Source of the DNA: Verticillium longisporum
Taxonomy: Eukaryota > Ascomycota > Sordariomycetes > Glomerellales > Plectosphaerellaceae
Assembly (NCBI GenBank): GCA_019188255.1
Contig: JAETXT010000001.1
Location: 1,302,001-1,366,000, forward strand
Length of the DNA: 64,000 nucleotides
Direction of reading: 5' to 3'
This document shows positions 10,058 through 21,981 of the stretch, one piece after another. The notes beneath the pieces are model-generated. The model was not told where the DNA came from. It ran no database searches and saw only the letters and a list, made by a program, of their open reading frames with translations. Every line of letters starts with the position of its first letter. Positions within the stretch are counted from its first letter, which is position 1. A program made the position numbers and the translations under genes.

Positions 10058-13000
10058 GGAAGCTGTCAATGTTGAAGGGACTCGATGTGGAGGCGTGCCA
10101 AATATCGTGAGGGTAAGTTCAAGTCTATTGCAGCGGCTGACCCAAAGGCCGAGGTTGAAAGCCGGCAAGGGTCGTCCGTCGGCGCCGGGTCCACATGGAT
10201 ATCCGCCGGGCCGTTATAACTAGCCGTTCATCCCGCTTGCTAGCCTCAAACAATTGAAAAAAAAGGTGGGAGGGGAGGGCAGTATAGAAAACAAGATGCA
10301 AACCTGATCCGGGCTGGAGTAGACAGAGGGGGGATCTGATATTGATATGAAGGACATGTGGTTGAAGGTGCGCCCAAGCAATACGGCGAGCTGTGTAACC
10401 CATTATCTCCCAACGACTTCCCGTCAACGAGGGCGAGGATAGATAAGAGATCCGTATCGGATGATACTCGACGCGGCCTAATCAGGAGAATGTCAACCAA
10501 GTCACCCTCGTGCCGGCTTGAAGGGTGAGACTGGGTCATGGTCAGGTCGCTGAACGAAGAGATCTTGATCACACCGACCAGGCTGGCAGCGACGCCGACT
10601 GCCAACACATGATTGAATCGTCATGTCCGCGGCCATAGTAGCAAGGTGGTGACTAGTCATGGATCAAGCAGATACTCCTGCCAGATGTGCTGTGCGTGCG
10701 ACGCGGTTCGCCATCATTTTAGCTTTGGTGAGCGATGCTGTTTCAAAAAGCTTCATTTATCTTCACTGTCGCAACTGGCCCGGTGAAAGTTGGGGGAGCA
10801 ATATCCGGATCAAATCGTTCGGTCGCACGTCTCATCCAAGCAGGGCAGATGCTGCGAATGGCCGGCCGCATCTATGGCTATGACGGCGTCGCCGCTTGGA
10901 AACAGGGGGAGATGAAGCTGTCGTCCGAAGTCAACCTCATCCGTCCACCTCCGAGAGCTCCTTGTTTCTAAGAAGCCTACGCTGAGAGACCATAGAGGGG
11001 CATTCATGGTTGAGCCGCAAACTCGCAGCCGCGTCTGCCGCCGCATGTGCAACGCCGCCGTCCGTCAGAATAGCCCGAAAAAGGGAATCAACTTGCAGCA
11101 TCAAGGACAACGGGAAGATTCTGCACCTGTTGACTTGGTACAGGCTCACCCACTTACAGCATGCAGGGCAGCCCAGGCGGGCCGTCGAGCATGCCCAAGC
11201 CTCCTGCGTGTACAGATGTACTTTTAGCACCACTGCACTCACCACTGCACTGCCTGTAATTGCCATGCCCCGGCCATCGAATTGCCGTAGCAAATTTGCG
11301 CAGCAGCAACGGCATTCGCCAGAAGAGTGCGATGCACGATCTGATCGGGGGCGCTCCCAGAATGGCGGTGTGGCAGTGCGACAAGTGTTGAGACCGAATC
11401 GTTCGTAGGCTGCGGAGTGGAGGAGTACCATGTACCAGCAAGGTCAGAGTGCTCAGCCCACAGGGTGCGCTGTGAGCCCATCAGAGCCACAAGAGCCCTG
11501 GCCACTGAACCTTGGCGCAAGAGGCACACCGCCTGACCACCCAAACCGCCTTGTCGTCGGGGAAAAGTTGGGAGCGGGCGATGGGGTTCTTTCCATTCGG
11601 CACTGTGACGGTTGGTGGTGGCCGAGGAGGTCGGAGGGTGGCTGGCGGACAAGGGTAGCAAACCACAAATGGTGAAGGGCGGCGTCAACGAGGTGTTGGA
11701 TGAAGATGGCTCCCCCTACTATCCTCTCAATGGCAGCAGCCAGGGTTTCTCCACCCCTCCAACTTCGTCTTATCTTCGTCGTCGAGGGTGGTCCAGTTCT
11801 CTCCGTCGACTACGGATGCATCCTCGACGACGGGACATGCATACAGCGGGCGTTCCTATCAACGAACAAGGCGGAGCTAAGACAATGGTGTGTCCTGAAG
11901 GGGCAGCAATCGTCACTCGGGTTCTTCGAGATGCTTCTTGCGCAAGTGACAGATGCAGAGTTGGAAAGACGCATTTCTTTTAGGTGCCATTCGCGTTTCC
12001 AGGAACCCAGCCAGGCCTGTTTCTGGTAAATGGTCGGAGGCGTGGTTGGGCACATCAGAAATAGCATCGTCCACCTCCAGGGGCCCTTTGGCGCCCCTGC
12101 TGTCCCTGACCCCTCTGCCCCGCACTTGTCGTCAGTTGATGCTCGACAACTCAGGCTGTTCTCCATGTCGACTTTGACAAGGGACCTGAGCTGGGTAGGC
12201 CTGCAGGGTGTTTGGATGGCTAGGTGCCAAAAATGCAGATGCTGACGACATTGGCACGCGAGAGTCTTTCTCCCGAACTCTTCAGGTCGCTGCGTGCTCG
12301 ACAGGAAGAAGGAAAGAAGCCAGCCAGGTCTCACAGTCTTAAAGCCACCCCCGGCTCGCATGGCGGAAGAGCCTGGAGAGGGGAAGGTCGAGAGAGGGGG
12401 CCACAAGGGTCGGCTGGTGGGTGGTGGACGGTGACAGCAGCAGGAGGGCCAGATCGAGGGTCCAGGGTCTTTCCTTGGTTCTGAAATCGGAACCCCCATT
12501 CGGGAGGGCAAGGGCTGAGGATGGACTGGGAGGTTGGTGACAACGGCGCTGCCACAAAGGTCCAGCATGACAACGGCGAGCAATCTGGCGAGCCCGAAGC
12601 GTCGAACCGCCAGCCCGCCAGCGACTGATGGATGACTGACGGCCTAGGTGGCAGTTGCTGTCGCACGAAGACGGCAGACGAGACCAACGCTTCCCGCCGC
12701 AGCCGTTTCCATCATGGGCATGTCTATCAATTGGCCACTTAGATCAGCCAAGGCGAGACAGCCGACTCCTCATTCGCGGTCAACGGGCGTTCCACAAGGA
12801 CTCTGCCCCCCCCAGAACCACAAGGCATTTGGCTTTGGGCGTCGGGTGCCAGCGCTTGTGGGTGGCGCTTGTCGCTGTCGGACTGGTGTGTTCGTGCTTG
12901 TGTGTTCCCCCCTCCAGCTCGCCTCCCCCCACCTCCCGGCCCCTGGGAGGGTTGTGCTGGTAGCTAGCCGGCGTGTCCCGGTTGATCCCACACACATCAA

Positions 13001-15375
13001 CAAGTCGACCTGCAGATTGGAGCTGCTTCGAACTCACACAGTGACAGAGGGATGCATCCTAGGGTCAGGCGAGTTGGTTGGAAACGTGGCGGCTGGCGAG
13101 CCTATTCTGTGTGCCCAATCCAGGCCTTGGTCGACCACGACGGACTGGAGGGCCAAGCGCGAGAATCTCCAGGTCTCTTCACTGTGTAGCCTGGGTATTC
13201 GACACGGCCCATTTCGTCGATGCGGCCCTCTCTTCTCCTTCGTCTTGGGTCAACAGCTTAACAAAACACGTAGTCTCAGTCGCGAATGTTGACTTTGGGC
13301 TGTGATTCCTAACAAAGCCGAGCAGTGGCAGGCGAGGGGGGAATAATAACAAACTGGCAGGAAGGCGGGCCCAAGGCAAGGACACTCCACAATCCAGCTT
13401 TGCCGTGTCGTCTTGCCTCGCCTCACCTCACCTCACCTCACGTCAACTTGTAATGTATTGGCTCGTCCCGCCTCGATAGATGCATTGATGCCTTCTTCCT
13501 GCCCGTCTCGTCTTGTGCAACCTGGGTCGAGCAGGAGTGAGTGGATCGTGGGTTGCACAAATCACCCCACAATCATTCGTGAGAGGCAAGAGCGATGGGC
13601 ACATGGCGGCCTGACATACCAGGTGTCTGTCCCTGCAGGGGGTCTTCCAGGTCGGTGGGCTTTGGGGGTCAACTGTGGTGCCAATCCGAGACATCCAAGG
13701 TGACACTGTGGGCGGCCAGGCAAGGCCGTCGCATGTCGCATGGAATGAGAAACACGCATAGTTTCCGCTAAGGGCGCCTCGCCCCGACTTCTCAGGGCAG
13801 GCCAGGGCAGGCCAGGGCTTATTGTTTTCGTCCCCCTGAACAGGATGGGATTGGATGCGGGTGCAAGCGAAACGGGCTTCTCACTGTGAAGCGTTGAAGC
13901 GCGACGAGTGAAGTAAAATGAATGCCTGCCTGACTACATGGTACCATGTACTGTAACTCGCGCAACATGCCACCCACACCTGGTGCTTTCGGATGCTGTT
14001 GGGCCCTGGCATGGTGCAGGTACAGATGGGATCGTAAGCAGCGGCAGGCTGGAATCCACTATGAATCACACGACTGCGTACGGATCCTCCAAAGTGCCAG
14101 TGTCAGTCACTGCCTTTCTTTGCCTGTCTGCCCACTTCAGGCGTCAGCCTGCCTGCCGTTGCGCCGCAGTACATTAGGTGCCTTGGCTAGGTGCGATAGA
14201 ATAGGGAGGCATAGGTATCTCCCAGTGGCGGTTGACGCATTGAAGCCATCCATACCATGTACATGGATACAGAGCAAGGCGTCCTTGTGGTTCCACTTGG
14301 TCAGTTGATCGTGTAAATCTGGAGACCCCATTCAGCCCCCCTGTGCACGGCTCACGACGGACACTGTTCAGGGACATGAAGAGGCCTCGAGCCAAAAATG
14401 AACAAAGAAAATGGATAGATACCAAACACTGGACGAGGGCAGCGCAGCGTCCGTGGCGCAGTGCGGACAGGAACTCACTGACGAAGGAGAACCAGGAGGG
14501 GGGAGGGACCGATGCTTTCAGTGGACACTGTGAGGGTGGAAGGGCTGGTAGCGGAGACAGGGGCCTCATCTCAGCCTGCAGGCCGCAAGCGTCACTCCCG
14601 CACTGTCCGGCGACACCGCAACACCGCAGGACCGCCCATGCGCTCAATCTGGTGAGAGCGCTAAGCTGGGAGCGGCCTAGTAGTGATCCCGGCATCCAAT
14701 AATGTCCAAGTGGCGAATGCGCAAATGGCGTCAAGCTGTGGGGTCACAGTTCCCCCACTGTCAAGCACTGTAGCAGCCGCTCTCCTTCATTGGTCCGCCC
14801 ACTCACCAAAAGCGGGGAGACCAGCCGATCCCTCCCTTGCCTCCCTTCCTCTGCACCCGCCTGCACTCGGCCTGCCCTGCCCTGCACCCAGGCACCTTGT
14901 TCTTCGGTTCTTGTGCCTCTCGCTCGTCAAAACCAATACCACGTCCGGGCCTTCTGCCTCCCACGTCTCCCCCCAACCTTACATCTTCCCCCCCTTCCCA
15001 CTCCTGTCCAATACCTTGACCATCGCAAAAAAGCCCCCCCTTCCATTACCGCTTCTAAAGTAAAAGAAAACATCTTGAACATCCTCTCCTCCCTGCGACA
15101 TCATCAACTCACTACTTACGCTCCCAAACGACGTTTACTCGAATTACCTCGGCTGGTCTCATTGTTTTGTGCTACCAAGCCGATTTAATACCGCACCAAC
15201 GCTCGGTTCACCCACACAAAGATCCGACACCAACCCGCCGCAACGCTGCCCCCAACACAAAAGCAACCACCCTGCGACTCGACTCATTCGTCCTCTCGCA
15301 GCAACGTCCAACTTCGCAAGACGCAACCAACCAACATCTGCTCTGGCACGGAATCTACCTCCCCCATCTTAGATA
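10058..15375. other. Large gene-poor region with a CT-rich leader at its end
   Basis: Over 5 kb without a gene I can support. Open frames on both strands have no recognisable motif and conflicting frames. Visible details are five tandem CCTCA units at 13413-13441, a CAGGGCAGGC direct repeat near 13795-13820, and a strongly pyrimidine-rich stretch at about 14820-15375, which looks like the promoter and 5' leader of the gene at 15376. Part of this stretch may be transcribed as long leader or as lncRNA; I see no direct proof. Confidence 0.5.
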
Positions 15376-16003
15376 ATGTCTTCATATTACCACTTCAACC
15401 ACCACGCACAACCTACCCCCGCCGTTCCTGGCGCGTCGCACAACCACCATGGCGGTCGCAACAGGAGGGCGCCGAGGCTGTCCGTGTCCCAGAACTCGCA
15501 CAAGCAGTTCCGCGGTGTCCGCAGCATGAAGGAGCTCAACGAGTCTGCTGTCATCAACGCCTTCCGCTCCAAGTTTGAGGTGTCGCGCTCGTTCGACCTC
15601 GAGGACGACATGGAGTTCTGCCCTGCTCTGCTCACCGAGACTGACGTAAGTTGAGGCAGCAAGAAGCCCTCCACTGATACAAAACTAACGATGTGCTTGG
15701 CAGCTCGTCTCCATTCACAGCTCCTCTGAGCGCTCCTCACTCGCCAGCAACTCTCCTGAGTCTTCCCCCACCCAGCAGCCTCAGCAGGTCGCTCCCGGCT
15801 TCTCCCTCAACTCCAGCTCGCCTCCCTTCAACCCGGCCACCTACCAGGCCCAGCAGTCTACCATGAAGATTCACCAGCCTGCCGCCACGCGCACCCGCAA
15901 CGCCATCCCCATCATCAACCCAGCCACTGGTATTACCATGTCCAGCCCGCCGCCGTCTGTTTCGCCCGGTCGCATGCAGCAGGGCATGGGTCGACGATGG
16001 TAA
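15376..16003 (+). CDS. Conserved fungal protein of unknown function
   Basis: Exons 15376-15645 and 15704-16003, with a 58-bp intron carrying GTAAGT, a CTAAC branch site and CAG, give 189 residues. The N-terminus is His/Asn/Pro rich and basic (RNRRAPRLSVSQNSHKQF). A compact motif follows, RSMKELNESAVINAFRSKFE and SRSFDLEDDMEFCP, which I believe recurs in Sordariomycete proteins; the rest is Ser/Pro/Gln-rich and ends in GRRW. No catalytic domain, signal peptide or membrane segment is visible, so it is probably a disordered nuclear or cytosolic protein. The long CT-rich leader before it is typical of strongly expressed or developmentally regulated fungal genes. I do not recognise a function. Confidence 0.8.
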
Positions 16004-18288
16004 GGCCCTGTCGCCCGGCTGCTTCGCAAGGAGCAGTCGCGGTGGCATGTCCTCGCCGTCTGAGGCCTTTGCAACTTGATTTGTATAAAGTACTGCTCAT
16101 TCGTCTCTGGTCGTCGCATCTTGGCGACACGCCGGGCAACCGATAACTCTCACGACATAAAATGGCATCATCAATCACCTCCTCGCGGGCTGGGTACCAG
16201 GAGGATCTGGCTGGACCGGCTAGCTCGAACCACTATTCGACGGCTGGCTGAACAATCTACGACAACCACATCTTTCTGTACAAAAAACCTCTACCGATAT
16301 ACGGGCGACCCGTCCACTTCTCGACAGCGGCGATCTCTTGATACCATTTCCTTTTTGGTCAGGTCATTTTTCTTTCACTCACCAAAAATACCACAACGAA
16401 AGTTCGGTGTCCACTGTCATCTCAAGATGAGACGACTGGATCAACGAATGGCGTTTTGCAAAGCGGTGGTTTTTGCATTTCACACTCGAACATTGCATCG
16501 GTGCTCAGCAACATTTCACGGCGGAGTTTCGGACTACCAACTATAATCATCGGCATGTCTTTCTCACACGGGCAGCGGGTCGATCCCGCTACCCCATGAT
16601 TCACATTTCGCGGTTTTTGCGGGTTCGGGGATTACGACGACGAGGACATTCTCCAAAGAAAAAGAATTTCTCTCAATCTCATATAGAATGAGTGTTTTTC
16701 GGCAACCTTATTCACAACAATAGCGGGGGTCACGGGTGTTTCTGTTACGGTCTCACATGGGAAATCTCAGGGCGCGACGGGCGACTAGTCGACGGCGGGA
16801 GGCGGGCAAAGACTCGTGCGTTTTTTTGCTTTTGCTTGTTTGTGGGGGGGAACAAATCTCCAAGCCGGGGTAGCGGTTCAATGGGAACTGTTTTATGCCT
16901 TTCATCGGGGAAAGGCGGAGTTGGTTGATCTTTACATGTTTGGTTGGTGTTTTCTTTTCACCGTCTTATCTGCGATCCTCCTGTGTTCTTGCAAATATCC
17001 GGGGTGGTTGGAGGGGGTCGCGCGGTCTTGTTCCCTTGTCGGGGACAGGCCTCGCTGGTCCTCGGCTGACGTCTCTGCTTTTTTGTACCATTCTGGAGGG
17101 GGCCGGATCTGGGCCTAGGGCTGGCAGCACGTTTTGCGACGCATCTTTGGAGGTGTTGTGTTCTCAGGGAGCGCGGTATGATACGATAAACGGCTCTTCA
17201 GGGTTGTTGTTGAACGGGAGATACCTTGGGCTGGGATTGCCGACTCGATTGTCGGCCGGTGTTGGGCTGCCTTGTTCTTTGGGACAGGGTCGGGGTGTAG
17301 GAACTCAAGATGTGCAACGTGTTCTATGAAGGTTTCGAGCTGTCGCTCGACCTTGGCACCAGATGCCAGCAAGGCGCAATATACGATATGTTCAGCAAAT
17401 TCTGTGCCCAATGGACTGTGTGATGACTTGTTGGCACCATGAAAACGCTGTGATACTACACTCCCCCTGGAGGCATGCACTCATCTTCCAGACAAGGAGG
17501 AGCATGTCTCAGCCGAGCATTCCACTACAGGACAGCAGCATGACGATGAGGCGTCATCATCGTACAACCGACGACCCATGTCACAACATGACGAACCCAC
17601 GCGGAGGAGAATCGAACATGCAGCAATGCGACGCAGGTCTCGAACATCTGCAGACACCAGGAGGCACAGGAAGGTTAAGGTCAGGTACGAGAACCCGCCC
17701 CCTCGGCCCCCCCTGGGTTTGGCATCTTACCCCTCCCGTCACCTCTGGCCCCCCCTGAATCACTCTGTGCGTCCGAGCGAACCACACCCCCCGTGCTGCA
17801 CCCTGGCGCCTGCATACGTTACGAGCTAACAAACTTACCGAGGGTAGGTTGCAGTACGGTAAAATGTTAAATGATCGAGGAACGGGGAAGAAGAAAAAGG
17901 GGGGGGGGAAGATCGGTTGAGGAGTAGCTTTTTTCCAATGCGTCGGCTGTCGATGGCTGGTCTCCCTCCTCCTGCCCGTGCCGGGAAAGAGGTCCCCACA
18001 GCACCGGACCATTCGCGATCGTGACGTCACGGGCCATGGAGAAGAGCCGCCTAGCTCGGCCGCGATCGTCATGACGCTGCGAGGGGAGCTTGTCGTTCCA
18101 CTGGTCCTCGGGTGCTTGCTGTTTGTATTAAAACTGAATGCTCCTGCTGAGGTTTTTCCACTACCAATTGCCCCTTTGGAAAAAAAAAATTGGCTCGTCA
18201 CATACATCACTGCCTGAGAAACTTCAGTTCATCGATCCCACGAAACGCACACAACCCCGTCCTCATCTACACGCAAACAACTGTCAAG
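16004..18288. other. Intergenic region
   Basis: Holds the 3' end of the gene at 15376 and the promoter of the small mitochondrial protein gene. Low-complexity G- and C-runs occur near 16850, 17700 and 17900. No gene is supported; a T-arm-like hairpin at 16573-16590 has no tRNA around it. Confidence 0.5.
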
Positions 18289-18687
18289 ATGCTTTCTCGT
18301 GTCGCTCTCTCTGCTCGCCCCGCGCGCGTCATGGCCCAGAAGATTGCCGCCGGCCGCAGCTTCCAGCTCTCGACGACGGCGCGCGCCGGCCTCAAGGAGT
18401 CCGCAGGCGGTACGTGACACCCCTTCGCCAAGGGGGCAGCAAGAAAGGCCATGCTTGTACTGACGCGCGCTCCAGAAGACGCCGACTACAAGAAGCACCA
18501 GGACGACTCGCTCCGGAAGCAGAAGGAAGGCAAGGGCCACTGGAAGCCCGAGCTGGCGTCGGACAGCGAGGAGGCCATCAACGCGGACCGCAACGCGAAC
18601 CTGACGCCCGAGCAGCTGCAGGAGAAGACGAAGAAGGCGGCCGAGGAGACGCACAAGGCCGGCACGAGCATGCGCGACGGCCTGTGA
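18289..18687 (+). CDS. Small hydrophilic mitochondrial protein
   Basis: Exons 18289-18409 and 18476-18687 (66-bp intron with TACTGAC branch site) give 110 residues. The first ~30 residues (MLSRVALSARPARVMAQKI, followed by RSFQLSTTARA) form an Arg/Ser/Ala-rich, acid-free leader with a likely processing site, so import into mitochondria is expected. The mature part is very hydrophilic, with KQKEGKGHWKPELASDSEEA and a Glu/Lys-rich tail, probably helical and LEA- or IF1-like in composition. Filamentous fungi have a family of such short proteins with a conserved GHW-ELAS core, often annotated loosely as ATPase-inhibitor or stress related; no activity can be read from the sequence. STRE-like AGGGG/CCCCT pentamers occur upstream, but these are frequent by chance. 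Confidence 0.82.
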
Positions 18688-19658
18688 AGTGTGGCTGCTG
18701 GGAGCAAAAGCAGCGCAGACGATTCCCCTGCCTTGACGGATACGGAAGCGGGAACGACTTGTAATGAGCGGCTAGAACGGAGTTTTTTTTTTTTGGAAGG
18801 TCAAATTGCGTGGCGTGTATGCTTAAAGGGGCATTTGCATCGGTACGATGGGATTGCTTGTATCAACGACTCTCCTGAATCCAAGTGATACTTTATCGTG
18901 ACCTAAGTATCTACCTTTATTGAGGTAGGTATCTCGTGTTTGGTGAGCTGCATTGTGCCCCATTCCTCACTCCTGCCGCTTACAGGTCTGCTGCTCCTGC
19001 CTGTCGATGAACGATGTCGTCAGAGTGTCGCACCTTCCGCCGGTGAATAATGGGTCCATCGGGAGAGGAGGCAGGAGGCATCCGGGCTTCGGCTTATGTC
19101 ACCCACCCCTCCCCCTTTCTCCCTTTCTGGGGCTTTGACCGTCTTCGCATCCGAGTTTCCGTCCTTCGGTCTTCAACAACCAATCCCCCCTGTCGATGCA
19201 GCAGCTGCAGTCCAGTCCACTGCCCACCAGGCGCCTCGATCCTTCGAACCGCCTGCGGCCAGCTCAGCCCCGGGGCATCGTCAGTTCGAGTGGCCAGCAT
19301 AGAGATATTTGACTACAGCGACGCATCATCGTCTGACGGCGTGGCCGCCACTACAGCCTTGCCCAGGCCTCCAATGTCGCGAAACGAGACCGCTGGCGAC
19401 GGGGCTGCACTGCAGATGCGCTAGACCTGCACTGCAAATTGCCAGTTGTACTTCCACTTCTGTTGATGGATGCACGGCGATGGGCCTCGTCCACTTAGCG
19501 TGGAGGAGGAGGGGGGGAACGGCATGCCACGCCTCATCAGCACTAGATGGAGATAAAACCCAGCGTGACGACCCGGACAAGGCCTGTTAGATTGAGAAAA
19601 GTTGGCATCGACAGTACACCCAACATCCAGCTTGCCGCTGGCAACAATACACACTATC
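18688..19658. other. Intergenic region
   Basis: Between the small mitochondrial protein gene and the HET gene. It contains a TACCT/AGGTA inverted repeat at 18911-18928 but no supported gene. Confidence 0.5.
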
Positions 19659-21518
19659 ATGGACGTCGCCGAACTCTCCCAACGCATGCGCCGTTTCTTG
19701 CACGCCGGCAGCAGACACTCCTTGGAAGCCTCCTATGAGCCGCTGTCTGATTCCTCTATTCGCCTGCTCACCATCAAGCCGAGCGCGAAGCGCACAGACA
19801 AGATTGTGTGCGAGCTGCGCACCGTCGCTTTTGACGATCATGTCCGCTACCGCGCTCTCTCCTACGTATGGGGCGACCCTGATGAGACGGGCGTCGCCAG
19901 CGTCAACGGCAAGTCGTGCAGGTTCACGTTGAACCTGATCGAGGCCCTGCGCCAATTGCGCGAATCCATGTACGACCACAAGACCCTGGAGGCGCTGCCC
20001 CTCTGGGCCGATGCTGTGTGCATCAACCAGGGGGACAACGACGACAAGTCAAGAGAGGTGCCCAAGATGGGTCGAATTTACGGAAGTGCAGCCGAGGTCG
20101 TCATCTGGCTTGGGCCCATGGCCGGCCCTGACGATGAAGATCCGCCAGAAAAGGGCGACAGGCACAACGACGACGTCTTTGCTGAGCTCGTGCCGTACCT
20201 GCGGAGCGTCGCCCACGTCGAGGCCATGACGGCTGACACTGTTGCTGCCAAGCCATCGGAACACATCATGAAGGCCAATCGCCGTCTCGTCAAGGACCAC
20301 CTGTACTATCACGACTGGTTCGACCGGACCTGGGTGATACAGGAGGCCGTGCTCGCCCAAGCGCAACCCCAGGTGCTCTTTGGCCGCCATGTGTTTGGCA
20401 TGGGCGGCTTGGTGGCACTCTGGTTCCTGCTGGATATTGAGAAGAGTGCGTTCCACTGGGTTTGGGAGGACGTGTACCTGCGATGGCAGATGTACGGGCG
20501 TGTCTGGTGGGCGCGCCAGCAGCGCCAGCTTCGTTTGGCGGCGGCCGAGGCGGCAGCAACGGCAGATACCGTCGAATCAGCCGAGAGAATCGTCGCCTCA
20601 GAGTTGCTCGACCTCTTCATCGCGTTCGGCTCGCTTGAAGCCTCTCTGCCGGCTGATAAGATCTATGCCCTTCTCGCCCTGGTTCCTTACAAAAGCCTGC
20701 CACCTCACCTAACACCCAACTATGATCTCCCCTTCAGGACCGTGTATCACGACTACGCGCAGTTCGTGCTGCAGCACACCGGCAACATCAACATCATTGC
20801 TTACTTCCCCCCACTCGGCGGAGACGCGCCCTCCTGGGTTCCCGATTTCCGTGAGCAGATCGAGAACGACCGCTCCGGGGACTCCAAGGGTCCTGGCCAC
20901 GTCGACATATCCCCCGACGGCCTCGAGCTGACGGTCCGGGCGTATGATCTCGGCGAGTGTATCAGCGTCATGTCCCGTCCGACAGAAGGCGTCGAGTACG
21001 GCATTCGCGGCTACCCGACCCGCTGCCCAGACCTGCGCGACGTCGCGGCGCGGGTCGACCAGGAGATTGTCACGCGCACAGCCGAACTCCGCAGTGAGGA
21101 CGTGGACGTCATCCTCGAGGAGTGGCTCGGCCTCCCTACGTCGACGACAGACCCCGACCTGAGGCCCATGTGGGAGCGCGCGAGGCGCGAGCTTCTGCAC
21201 AAGTCCGACGGCGTCGGGGAGGAAGACGACGAGCTGCGCTTCTGGCTGAAGCTGGCTACGACGGCGTTCAACTCGTTCGCCACGTCGACGGGTCTACTGC
21301 TCTACTACAGCTACAACAACTGGGGCCGCCTCGATCCGCCGGCCGTCGGCGACCGCGTCGTGTGGGTGGACGGGAGTCACTTTGCGTTTGTGCTGCGGCC
21401 GGTCGAGGGGGGCAAGTTTCGGTTTGTGTGCTGTAGCGAGTACTGCTCCGATACGCTGGTAGCCAATGCGATGAAAAGGAGTGGGTTGGAAGGACAGACG
21501 CCTTTCACGTTGGTTTAG
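19659..21518 (+). CDS. HET-domain protein (heterokaryon incompatibility type)
   Basis: One intronless frame of 619 residues. The HET domain occupies roughly residues 40-250: YRALSYVWGDPDE is the first conserved block, LPLWADAVCINQGDNDDKS the second, and GSAAEVVIWLG plus WFDRTWVIQEAVLA the third. The rest resembles the usual variable C-terminal part of HET proteins (LPADKIYALLALV, ITPNYDLPF-like segments). HET domains trigger regulated cell death after fusion of unlike hyphae and also act in defence-like responses; most genomes hold dozens of paralogues, so the specific role cannot be told. No NACHT, WD40 or ankyrin partner domain is fused here. ATG at 19659 is the first in frame. Confidence 0.92.
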   Translation: MDVAELSQRMRRFLHAGSRHSLEASYEPLSDSSIRLLTIKPSAKRTDKIVCELRTVAFDDHVRYRALSYVWGDPDETGVASVNGKSCRFTLNLIEALRQLRESMYDHKTLEALPLWADAVCINQGDNDDKSREVPKMGRIYGSAAEVVIWLGPMAGPDDEDPPEKGDRHNDDVFAELVPYLRSVAHVEAMTADTVAAKPSEHIMKANRRLVKDHLYYHDWFDRTWVIQEAVLAQAQPQVLFGRHVFGMGGLVALWFLLDIEKSAFHWVWEDVYLRWQMYGRVWWARQQRQLRLAAAEAAATADTVESAERIVASELLDLFIAFGSLEASLPADKIYALLALVPYKSLPPHLTPNYDLPFRTVYHDYAQFVLQHTGNINIIAYFPPLGGDAPSWVPDFREQIENDRSGDSKGPGHVDISPDGLELTVRAYDLGECISVMSRPTEGVEYGIRGYPTRCPDLRDVAARVDQEIVTRTAELRSEDVDVILEEWLGLPTSTTDPDLRPMWERARRELLHKSDGVGEEDDELRFWLKLATTAFNSFATSTGLLLYYSYNNWGRLDPPAVGDRVVWVDGSHFAFVLRPVEGGKFRFVCCSEYCSDTLVANAMKRSGLEGQTPFTLV

Positions 21519-21981
21519 GGGGAGGGCGGAAGGCTGGGAGCGTATTGTGATGATCTGCGATACCTATTTATTTAGACTGTTCTCTCTTCTTCTTTCTCAT
21601 CTTTCGATATGGATAGCATAGCTCTGGCGTCAATGGATTATTTTGAATATGCTAGCTTATCAGGTATGTGAGCTCTTGCAATGCGTCTGATGGTCATTAT
21701 TTTCGTCACGTTGAACATATTCTAGTTTCTTCAAGTGACTTGTCTGAGGCTCCCGCAGAGTATGAACCAGATACTACAGCAAGAGGACCATGGACCAGAT
21801 TGCTAGAGGCCACGAGGGCCCAGAACAGGTTGAATGATACCCGGCCCGCGACGCTACCGAACCATGTTCATAACACAGGCATTTCCACGCCTTTCACGTT
21901 ACATGCAAGCCATCATTCTTGCATTTATTTTATTCATGCAAAGAAATCTCTCAGAGGGAAGGGGGATCTCATCTCGACGGC
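21519..21981. other. Convergent intergenic region
   Basis: 3' flanks of the HET gene and the TilS-like gene. AT-rich, with nothing recognisable. Confidence 0.5.

Noticed and set aside
10246..10608. Small secreted protein on the minus strand
   Set aside because: The frame has no ATG at its apparent start and no recognisable family; Met lies only after the hydrophobic part.
16573..16590. T-arm-like hairpin AGCGG-GTCGATC-CCGCT followed by ACCCCAT
   Set aside because: No upstream ATGGGGT acceptor half or A-box within 100 bases, so no tRNA.
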